From Agelas oroides (taxonomy: Eukaryota; Porifera; Demospongiae; Agelasida; Agelasidae), in NCBI GenBank assembly GCA_949130485.1, contig OX422189.1:3233720-3297719 (forward strand): a stretch of 64,000 nucleotides of DNA. Direction: 5' to 3'. Within the stretch, counting starts at the first letter, position 1. Every line of letters begins with the position of its first letter. The notes below the pieces were generated by a model. That model searched no databases. It was not told the origin of the DNA and saw only the letters and a program-made list of their open reading frames with translations. Below are positions 42,447-52,895 of this stretch, one piece after another. Both the position numbers and the translations under genes were made by a program.

Positions 42447-45400
42447 TTCAGTTCTTCCAGTGACTTGTTATGTTCCAGTGCTCTGGCCAGAGCTATGGCT
42501 CCAGTGTCAGTCAGTTGACTGTAACTGAGGCTGTAGTGAGGTACAACCAGACACAAACATACCACAACAAACACATTACAATGTTTCTGCTGCCATTGCA
42601 ATGATAACTCATCACCAGAAAGTTACTGATACTTCAACTGATATTTCATGTGACCATAACTAAAACTTCCACACAAATCATCTTGAGCATGGTGAATAGA
42701 CAATTGGCATTGTTGTTGCCATAGCAACAGAACATGTCTTTGCCCCATTATTAGTACATAGAAATCCCATATTTCTGCTGCTACTGTACTGACAATTCAA
42801 TGGTGCTGGTATACTCAGGTCTATTAAGGCATGTCTGCACAGTGCAATGTGCATTGTTGTTGCCATAGCGATAGAACATGGCTTTAGAAATCCTACTTTT
42901 CTGCTGCTACTGTACTGACAATTCAATGGTGCTAGTATACTCAGGTCTATTAAGGCATGTCTGCACAGCACAATGTGCATTGTTGTTGCCATAGCGATAG
43001 AACATGGCTTTAGAAATCCTACTTTTCTGCTGCTACTGTACTGACAATTCAATGGTGCTAGTATACTCAGGTCTATTAAGGCATGTCTGCACAGTGCAAT
43101 GCGTGCATTAAACCACACCCAATACGTAGTTAATCAGAAGTGCAGAGTTGCCTAGATTACACTTCACGGGAAAACTGGCCAATTGTGCTGACGACATGCA
43201 ATTCTCATTCTGGTGCTACTACTTTGCAGTCTGAGAACGAGTCTGCAAGCTGAAAGCATTGGAAGTTGCAAGGTGGATGGTTTGGGCTTGGTCCTTAAGA
43301 GTATCTCCGCTTGAAAACATGAAGTAGGTAGGTTGAATCAACCATTGGCCCAGTTGGAATAATAGCAGTAGCTTGAATTAAAATTTATGCTGCAATTTAT
43401 GTGCTCAAAAGGTCTATTTAGAGCACGACTCACCTTAAAGTAGTTCTGGCAGCTGCTATAAAACAGCAGCAACTTCACCTCAGTCATTTGAAAGTAGATT
43501 AGTTATTTTTTATAGTATATGTGCTGTGCATTGTTTCATGAGTAGGAAGTCATCCGCCTATAGTTTTCACGCATGTTGTTGTTTTACAGCCACGCCCCTT
43601 TGGTGTTGCTTACTTGTGCCTGGTCTCCTGGCTATGCATGCCAATTGCATAAACCATCAACTTGCCACAGGTATATGTATTGATTTTGGGCGGCCTGAAC
43701 CTACAGCAATTACAGTGCATCAATCAGTCTTCCACCTACGTACTTCAGTTTTTCCAGTGACTTGTTTTGTTGCAGTGCTCTGGCCAGAGCTATGGCTCCA
43801 GTGTCAGTCAGTTGACTGTAACTGAGGCTGTAGTGAGATACAACCAGACACAAACATACAACAACAAACACACTACAATGTTTCTGTTGCCATGGCAATG
43901 GTAACTCCTCATCACCAGAAAGTTACTAATATTGTGCAAATGGGCACTGTTGTTGCCATAGCAGCAGAGCATGGCTTTGCCACATTATTAGTATAGATAA
44001 CCCCACATTTCTGCTGCTACTGTACTGACAATTCAATGGCATAACTTCAGCTGACTCATGTCATGGAGATTGCACGGAATCTGCAATTACATTGATAAAT
44101 ATCATTGTTTCTCCACATGCCAATTTCCACCCGCTTGACAAGTTTCTTGCTCATGCATGCACATTTATATTTGTAGCCTCATGTTGACTTTTCAATATGG
44201 CTGACAAAGAATTAAGATTCATCATAAATTCCTGGATTTGAATTTCTTAAAATAAGATTGAATCATACATTAGAGTAACAGCAATGTACATAGTAATTAT
44301 TGCATGGTCATGTGGAGCACAAGGTACTTACTTCAATGTTGTGAAGTTCTTGAACACTCTCGGATCAGCCAGTGCAATGGTTCCGCCATCACCGATAAGT
44401 ATCCACTGGATCTTATCCCATTCAAGACTATATATCCATCAGGAAGTAAAATGAAACACAGATACGTGTATGTGGTGTATAATTATTGTATTCCATTCAT
44501 AGCATCCAACACCCACATTCCTGCAGTAGTTGTAGCTGCTCCTAAAATGAGGCAGCCTAACCCTAGAGTACCTATACAGTTCTCTTCAGAGCATCAAGTT
44601 TACAACTTACATCAATTCTTTCAGTGTCTTGTTTTGTTGCAGTGCTCTGGCCAGAGCTATGGTTCCAGTTGAAGTCAAAGAATTGTGGCAGACACTGTAG
44701 TGGAGGTTATACATACATGCAGAGAGTGACTGACTTCTCAGGAATACTTTAGGAGCAGACATTTTCACTAGCTAGTGTGTAAAGGACTGGGTAAAGATCT
44801 CGCCATGACTCAAGCCTCAACGTTCAAACACACCTACATCTGAGTATGATGGCTGACCAATTGGGTTCAAGACATTGTTGTTGCCATGGCATACACTTGT
44901 GCCTATGGATTCGACTGGCATTGCTGTTACGTATCACCCAGCCCAAAACCTATATTTTACTACACGTATAGAGAACTAAATAGTTACTTCAGTATTTTCA
45001 AGCTCTGGTTCACTCTCAGAGTATTAGCCAGTGCAGTGGCTCCAGAATCTCAGAGTATTCCAGAGTTAGTGCATGGAGTAAAAACAAATTAATGGAAGAG
45101 TGAGTGAGTCTGACCTAACCTAGATTTATGCCATCACTAAGAGTCAGTGGAGAAGGAGGGAGTATGTATACTAGAAATAATAGAGCCATTAAACTTATAC
45201 AAGTACCATGTATTGTTCAACAGTCACATTTCCTGATACCAAGACACTCAGTGTGTAACTCACTTCAGTTCTTCCAGTGATTTGTTATGTTGCAGTGCTC
45301 TGGCCAGAGCAATGGCTCCAGTGTCAGTCAGACCACTGTGGTTTAGGCTGCAGTGGGGTAACACACTTGAGTTAGATCCACATTCCTTGTTTCTGTTGCT

Positions 45401-46172
45401 ATTGGCAAGGACAATTCCTCATCACCAGAGGAACCAATGATAATGGTAAATGGCTTCAAAATCAGAACTAAAACCTAGCTGATACAGTATTCAAATTCTC
45501 ACACAAAGCGTCTGAGTATGATGGCCAAAAGAGAACATCAACAAATTATATCTGTATGCATTCAGGCAAGATAACCTCTAACAAGATCTTATTGAGTGCC
45601 GAAGATAAAAGACACAGATTTTCTCTACACATCCAAAAAATGCTCATAACAATGTACACAACTGTACGCTCACCCCAATCACCATTACCACTATCACATG
45701 TATAAATACCCACAGTAATTATTGCATGGTCATGTGGAGCCCAAAAGTTACTTACTTCAATGTTTTGAAGTTCCTGAACACTCTTGGATCAGCCAGTGCA
45801 ATGGCTCCCTCATCCCCAATATCTCTCCACTGAATCTCATCCTGTTCAAGACTATATGTATATATTGGGAAGTAAAACGAAACACGGATACATGTATGTG
45901 GCGTATTATTACAGTATCCCATTTTGTAGAAATAAGTAGCATCCATCAGAATATCAATAAATTTACAACTTACTTAAATTCTTTCAGTAAAACGAAACAC
46001 GGATACATGTATGTGGTGTATTATTACAGTATCCCATTTTGTAGAAATAAGTAGCATCCATCAGAATATCAATAAATTTACAACTTACTTAAATTCTTTC
46101 AGTGACTTGTTGTGTTGCAGTGCTCTGGCCAGAGCTATAGCTCCAGTGGAAGTCAGAGAGTTGTAGCAGACA
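42447..46172 (-). CDS. NLR-2 LRR exons 12-18
   Basis: Seven intact exons: 46089-46172 (B), 45756-45851 (C, 96 bp), 45264-45347 (B), 44611-44694 (B), 44332-44427 (C, 96 bp), 43744-43827 (B) and 42447-42530 (B). B units read LSYSQLTDTGAIALARALEH then NKSLEELK. C units carry four extra residues in the variable loop (QW before the IG turn) and end in VFRNFKTLK. All keep phase 2. Degenerate A-type exons lie at about 44989-45060 and 42078-42150. The B-C-B alternation suggests that two- or three-exon blocks were duplicated together. Confidence 0.85.
42851..43102. repeat. 126-bp tandem duplication in an LRR intron
   Basis: Two almost identical units starting GCATTGTTGTTGCCATAGCG at 42851 and 42977, preceded by a longer diverged unit at about 42711-42850. 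The minus strand stays open through it and gives a repetitive ORF (42678-43118) that I regard as chance. Confidence 0.9.
43588..43717. repeat. Dispersed repeat, partner at 46737-46867
   Basis: CCACGCCCCTTTGGTGTT through GGTATATGTATTGATTTT is repeated nearly unchanged at 46737-46867. It sits in two different LRR introns of NLR-2. No end structure visible, so either a mobile element fragment or a product of block duplication. Confidence 0.75.
45873..46104. repeat. 115-bp tandem duplication that copied an exon end
   Basis: The unit from AAAACGAAACACGGATACAT through TTACTTAAATTCTTTCAGT occurs twice. It spans part of the intron plus the last 16 bases and donor of LRR exon 12, leaving a stray exon tail with a working donor (near 45974-45990) downstream of the real exon. 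Confidence 0.85.
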
Positions 46173-46972
46173 CTGTAGTGGAGGTTATGCATGCAGAGAG
46201 TGATTGACTTATCAGAGCTGCTTTCCATGAGCTAAAATGTAAAGGTTAGGTGAGAACTATGCTTCATACTTTAAGCAAGCAACACTATCATAGCTCCATT
46301 GTACTCACACCATCAAATGTATGATTATTTACAGCTGAGGCAGGCTGCTCTGAGCATAAGAGCAAGTATAACCACTCAGCATGCCACATGGATGTACAGG
46401 ATGAACTCAGCTTTGTTAAATACAGAAAAGGGTATTGCTACTTCATTTCAAGGGGCTTGGGGAGAGTAAGGTGTTTGGTGGTGCACTCATCAAACCAGTG
46501 GTGTAGCCAGACCCAGGCCTGGGCAGCTTAGCACTGTGCCTGGGCAATTCAACCTGGGTAATGTGCACGCATGCTACTCAGCTAGCTTAGTGTAGCCACT
46601 GTGCAGGGTTGTAATGACAGTATCGAGAAGTCAAGTGCTCCTGCCTAAACCGTTGTCAATAAAACCAACAGACTTACTGCACTCTGTGTTGAGCTGGTGT
46701 GTCAAACATGTTACCATGCCCCCACATTGATAGCCACGCCCCTTTGGTGTTCATTACTTGTGCCTGGTCTCCTGGCTATGCATGCCAATTGCATAAACCA
46801 TCAACTTGCCACATGCAGGTATATGTATTGATTTGGGCAGCCTGAACCTATAGCAATTACAGTGCTGCAGTTTTCTGGAAGAACAATTTGTTCAACATGT
46901 GCTATGGGAAATCAGCAGCGCTTGTGAGAGGTATCAAAGCAACTTGCATCGTCAGTGGTGACGGGGGACGAC

Positions 46973-47042
46973 CCTAGTCTCGCTCCTAGACTATTTTTCC
47001 ACCCTCTGTGTGTGGGAAAAATAGTCTAGGCAAGGGACTAGG
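46973..47042. repeat. 70-bp hairpin
   Basis: CCTAGTCTCGCTCCTAGACT and its imperfect reverse complement, with the inner stem TAGACTATTTTTCC / GGAAAAATAGTCTA. A solo MITE end, related to a fragment near 14005-14035. Confidence 0.75.
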
Positions 47043-47390
47043 ACAACCCCGCATAAACTTGCATTCCCAGTGCGAGCAAAGAAAACCTTGGCTGTGGCCA
47101 GCAAACAAGACTATAGTAATTTTGTGACAGAGCTAAATTAAAACTATGCCCAGAAGACGGTCGATATGGCCGGGGCATTCATGCGAGAGAAAAATACCTA
47201 TATATGTAAGAACTTTGGGGTTAAAGAAGGGGGAGGGTGTTTGCTTGAAGGGGGCGTATTTTTGGAAATTTACGGCTGTCTTACTAAACGCCTTGAAAAG
47301 TAGGTTCACTCATTGTCATGGTAAGCATTGTTAATTTAACAAGTATGGGAAGAGTATAAACATGCAGGTTTGTGGGAAGATAGCCGTTAC

Positions 47391-50300
47391 TTCAGTGTTT
47401 TCAAGCTCTGGTTCACTTTCAGGGCATCAGCCAGTGCAGAGGCTCCCTCAGATCCAATTTCATTGTTGTTGAGACTGTGGAAGAGAAGAGTATTACGATA
47501 CTTGTAAGCAGGCTTAACTATGATAATAAAATAGTGTTAATTATGTGATTTTCAGCCAATCAGGTGTTTAGAAATCAATCAGGCAACTGCATTCTAAAGT
47601 CTACCTAGTCCAAGGGTCACATAGGGACCAATATCATTGCCAAATTTACACTTTGTTATATTATAGTTCTACGTGGAGCCCAAATAGTTACTTACTTCAG
47701 TGTTTTCAAGCTCTGGTTCACTTTCAGAGTATCAGCCAGTGCAGTGGCTCCAGAAACACCAGTTTCATTAAACCCAAGACTGTGATGAAAGAGAGCAATT
47801 AGTGGAAGTAGTGATATAAATTAAAAATATACAAAGTTCATATGGCTATACGTAAATATTGGTGTCGTTTCACACTTTCTTTACTTTCGCTCTAAAACAT
47901 CCTGTCAAAATGTTGCCAAAAAGTTTTCCAATTTTCAAGTTAATAACAGAGAACTTTTTATGAAGGAGCCAGCTGAGAAATCACTGAAAGAAATACATAT
48001 CGTTCAATGCTCACTTTTCCTGACACTCAGTTTCAAACTTACTTCAGCTCTTCCAATGACTTGTTATGTTGGAGTGCTGTGGCCAGAACTATGGCTCCAG
48101 TGTCAGTCAGTCCATTGTCTTTGAGGCTGTAGTGGGGGTATTATCAGACATACGCACACCTGAGTTAGATTCACAATAAAAAAAACTCTACGTTTCTGTT
48201 GCTATGGGAATTGTATTCCTCATCACTAGACATATCCTTATGTTGTAACTAAGAATAAAAAGGAGTGTGTATGGGAGAGATAAATATTGTCTACCACAGC
48301 GTATAACATTTAACAGGAGCTTATCATTAGCAAAGCCTAAAGCACATAAATGACCGCTACAATAATATTTCAAAAGGAAACTCAGTCACAAGACACTGGG
48401 TTTGAGATAGAGGCGATAGCAGAAGCAAACAAGTATAGGTTACTGAGCAGTGACTAACACTGTCAAATGCACGATCCTACTGTGTAGCATTACAGTTATT
48501 CATATAACGGAATTTGAATGCTGATGGATTGGAACTTGATTACTAAGTCCAAGTGTAAAGCAACATTGCTGACTGAGCCTGCAAAGTTCTTTTTTCCTCA
48601 TGTCACATTATAGTTCTAGAGTGAATGTGCATCCACGTTTGGATTCCATATACTGTATCACTATGCACTACATGATGTTTAATGCTACTATAATATTATT
48701 GACAGTAGGGTAGCAAACTTCTTAAGCTGTATAAGCACTATTTCATTACTATAAAATACTTAACCCTTCATACTGCATCATGTATCACAAACCATTCTGA
48801 CACATGACCTATGTACTTTGAACAATACACACGTATTGATTGATACAAGATTCACTGTATCGACACATCACATGATCATCATGTGGGCACGTGCTGCACT
48901 TGAGGTAAATGACTGTGCATACAGTGGGAAAGAGAGAAGGCAAGGTTCGTAGTCAAATAAAAGCAAAATATGAAGTGCAGCACTACTTTGCATGGTTAAC
49001 CTAGTGGAGTAATAACTCTTGTTGTGTGTTACCTGTACACAGACAACAATGAGATTCTGTATGCAGTGGTGTCTGCTACACATTCGGAGTATTTGCGGGC
49101 CAGTGGGCAAGTGACAGGCAAGTCATTATCGAATGGTAAATTGGAAACCACATTATGTCGTACATACTCATATCATTAATTGCAGCTCTAACACCCAATA
49201 ATTATTGCATGGGCACGTGGAACCCAAAAGGTACTTACTGCAATGTTTGGAAGTTCTTGAACACTCTCGGATCAGCCAGTGCAGTGGCTCCCTCGTCCCC
49301 AATTTCAATCCACTGGAATTGATCTCCTTCAAGACTATATATCAGGGCGATGATATGTAGTGCATATTATTACTTGTAACTCCATTATCATTTAGCATCC
49401 GACCCTTTCTTGGTAAAATAAGGAAGCCTGACCCAAATATCTATAGTTTTCTTCATACCATCAATCAGGTTACAATCTACTTCAAGTCTCATTGTTTTGT
49501 TTGCAGTGTAATGTAAGCTGGATAGATGACTTAAGTACACATGTCACTTTCAGCCAATCGGGTGTTTGCATTTTACTGCACTTTTAATCAAAAACTTAAG
49601 TGTGCATTTACAGTTCAAAACTGTACCAGCAACTGACAGTACTAAAGCAAGCCCTTACATGCACGTAAACATGGGCACACATGCGCACATACACAGACAC
49701 ACACAGACACAGACACACAGATGGACGGACGTAAAGAGCTCCGCAATTGGATATGCCCCCCCAAACCAATTAAGGCTGGGACCCCTGTGTGCTACTTCAG
49801 GGAACTCTGGGCGTAGTGCTAGACAAACTCCTGAAGTCGGGCCAAGCACTTGCAGGAGCACTGACTATACCCTCCACTGTGGTGTGGGCACCCGAAGTCC
49901 CACATGTACCTCAGTGGAATTAGGCACAGCCAGTGGTCTTGTCCTTCCCAAGCCTAAGCCAGGTCCCCAATTTTTTACTTGGGCCTGGGTTGGGTGTCAA
50001 GTGGAGAAAGTATTCGGAGTATCCATATTCACTACAAGTAGCAAAACAACTCTAAAGACTAATAAAAAAAAAACAGAGAACTTCACAAGGTCTGAAGGAA
50101 TTGCAACTATAAAAGCATCTAGGTGCGCACATGTTGTTAGCATATTGTCCGCACGTGGCACGTGTACGAGTGCACTGGACGTACGATGTACAATACATAA
50201 TTATGTATACACATATATCAGAGAAATTCCGCCATTGAACTCACTAGTGTGGGGCTCGCTCACGCTCGCCCCAATTAACACAATTCCATAACCCCCTACC

Positions 50301-52130
50301 TAGAGTGATCTAAATGTTACTTAAAACATCCTGATACCAAAGTAATCCCACTGCGACATAAGTCACTTACATGATGTACCTAGCCTCGTTCCCAGGCCTC
50401 CCCCGTTTTTACCTTCCGTTTGCGTTCACAATAATACACGGGAGCGGAAGACCGGCGAAAAACGGGGAAGGCCTGGGAGCATTCATCACGTGAATGACGT
50501 CAGGTGGACGCGATGTGGACGTGATGTTGACGTAGGGGGGGAGGGGCCCAACTGCCAAAACAACGCACTGGACCATCCGTTCGAGCGCTCTACCGCTTTT
50601 ACGGACTCCAGACCTTAGCGTGAAGGAAACTACTCGTCTTGACCGGTCAGAAACTCGCTTTCAAGGTTAGTACGTATATATTTGAATATCGGCCCCTCCC
50701 CCCCTACGTCCACCCCGTGTCCACTCACGTGATGAATGCTCCCAGGCCTTCCCCGTTTTTCGCCGGTCTTCCGCTCCCGTGTATTATTGTGAACGCAAAC
50801 GGAAAGTAAAAACGGGGGAGGCCTGGGAACGAGGTTATGATGTACCTATAAGAAAAGAACCTCATGATTGTCCTATTTTACTGCTGTGTGAGGTGGCATA
50901 ATTATAGAGCGCAAAAGGTTCTTCTCAATCCAATTAAATGAGGCAATGTAGTAAGTACATCAGTTTGCACTCACTTCAGTTCTTCCAGTGACTTGTTTTG
51001 TTGCAGTGCTCTGGCCAGAACTATGGCTCCAGTGGAGGTCAGACCACTGTCTCTGAGGCTGCGAAAGGATTATACAGAGAGAAACACACTTTAGTTAGAT
51101 CTGAGTTGGATCCACATTAACCATGTTTCTGTTGCTATGACAATGATAACTAGAGGAGCCAGTGATGGGCTTCAGTTGGTACTTCATAGCCTCGTTCCCA
51201 GGCCTTCCCACCATCCAGTTTTTGATTGCTTGCAGTATACAAAAACGGAGGGGGAAGGTCTGGTAACATTTATCATATCAATGTCTACCTGGGTAGACAG
51301 AAGGAGGGACAGGCCCTCAAATGAAAGAGCACATTTCGTGCATGTGTTCTTTGTCCTGTACAATGAGCAACAACTTTTACACTTCGTGAATATTCTGAAC
51401 TCCAACACACAGATCGACACTGCAAGAAAAAGCCTCAAACGTGCTCTTTTGTTTGAGAACCCCTCCCCCCTCTGCATGTCTATCTAGGTACACATTGATG
51501 TCACACATAGGGTAAATGGTACCAGTCCTCCCCCCTTCGGAACTGGACGGTGGGAAGTCCTGGGAATGAGGCTAGGTACTTCATGCAACAATAATTCAAA
51601 CCTTGTACATTCAAACTTCCACACAAAGCATCTCAGTACGGTGTCTAGTAAATTGGTATTGTTACCACATACACAAAACAGATAAAAGTAATTTCATCTC
51701 TCTGTCAGTCACTTTGTGGAAAATCATACAAACAAGCAATTTAGACAGTTAAATGACCTACACAAGTGACATTTTCAATGTACCTGGTTGTATCTCAGTG
51801 CAAGTGTACAGAAGTGTTTCTGCTATTGAGATGGTTAGTCTTAACATGAGGTCTGTCTAAGTATGAAATCACAAGAGAATTGGTCACATCCAGATTACTG
51901 AAAGAATGGGCACAGGATAAGTACTCTGCTGGGCACCTCCAGTTTTGCCATGATAACAGATGGGTTCACCACTACACTTATTAGACCAGTATATCATGAG
52001 TCTACATTTGGTTTTATAGGTTTGTATGAGGTCAGGACAAACTTACTTCAGTTTCTTCAAACTCTGATTCACTCTCAGAGCATTAGCCAGTGCAGCAGCT
52101 CCCTGAATTCCAGTTTCATTCAATTCAAGA
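47391..52130 (-). CDS. NLR-2 LRR exons 6-11
   Basis: Six intact exons: 52047-52130 (A), 50975-51058 (B), 49239-49334 (C, 96 bp), 48043-48126 (B), 47696-47779 (A) and 47391-47474 (A). Each has acceptor AG and donor GTAAG/GTGAG in phase 2. Consensus L-x-x-N-x-IG-x-x-GA-x-ALA-x-AL-x-x-N-x-SL-x-x-LK, as in ribonuclease-inhibitor and NLRC3-type LRRs. A truncated B-like fragment without a good acceptor lies near 49483-49515. Two MULE-like elements (50381-50836 and 51187-51574) flank exon 7. Confidence 0.85.
49580..50300. other. Intron sequence with an open frame, probably not a gene
   Basis: A 241-codon plus-strand frame (49566-50291) covers an ACACAG microsatellite and a GC-richer block at 49730-50000. 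It lacks domain signals. I see nothing else in the interval. Confidence 0.4.
50381..50836. mobile_element. MULE-like foldback element with 10-bp target duplication
   Basis: 456 bp, ends TAGCCTCGTTCCCAGGCCTC and (inward from the right) AACCTCGTTCCCAGGCCTCC, with arms of about 150 bp. Flanked by ATGATGTACC at 50371-50380 and 50837-50846. Same end family as 51187-51574 and 25594-25836. Confidence 0.9.
51187..51574. mobile_element. MULE-like foldback element with 9-bp target duplication
   Basis: 388 bp, starts TAGCCTCGTTCCCAGGCCTT and ends CCTGGGAATGAGGCTA, with arms over 100 bp. Flanked by GGTACTTCA at 51178-51186 and 51575-51583. The centre contains overlapping ORFs on both strands that are by-products of the inverted repeat. 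Confidence 0.9.
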
Positions 52131-52895
52131 CTGTTGAAGAGATCATTCCAGAGGTAGTGCAGGTGATGAAAATAAATAGTGCATGATAAAACTAGCTGTT
52201 GTATGAGCAAGCTGCTTCACCAAAGTGGATGGGTTTAAGAATCAGGGAGTGGCACTATATGACTATTACTCATCTCATCATTATTGTTGTGTTTCTACAT
52301 CTCATTGTTGTGTTCCAGCTGCTACGTTCCAAAGTGACTACAAAGAATGGATAAGGCTGCAGCCATTGGTATGGACACTGTAAACTCAGAGTACTAAGCA
52401 GTAAGCACCAATGGTTATTTTCAAAATTAAGCAGTCAGAATGGGTGCTTAAAATCATGAGGTGCTTACATTCATGGGGTACTAAGAAACGCATGTAATAT
52501 TACGGTAGTGTATAGTTGTATATGAATGTATAGCTATGTAGCTGTGATTTTTTTAGGCCTGAAGGTTTTCTTTTGGCTAATTCCTCTCACATGCTATTGG
52601 AACTAATAAAGTTCCTGAGAGGTTCTTGCTAATTTCTGGGTATGTTTTATCTAGAGGCCTGGCTTAAATGTTGATTTTAATCCAGTGTCGATAGCTTGCT
52701 TACAATCGGAGACAGAAATATTAACCACTACATTCGAGAAGCTGAATCAGCAAATTCACTTCTGTAATGCAATCACGCTGTTGATCTTGCTTAGGCTTGC
52801 CCTATAATTGATTTCATATATGCATGTATTTAACACTCACATTCTCTGATAGCTGCTAGAAACTGGTGAAGTGAGACACTCAGTTTACAACTCAC

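Noticed and set aside
42678-43118. 146-codon repetitive minus-strand ORF
   Set aside because: It follows a 126-bp non-coding tandem duplication (unit divisible by three) inside an LRR intron and has no family resemblance.
49566-50291. 241-codon plus-strand ORF
   Set aside because: Covers a microsatellite and a repeat-like block, no domain, antisense inside an NLR-2 intron.
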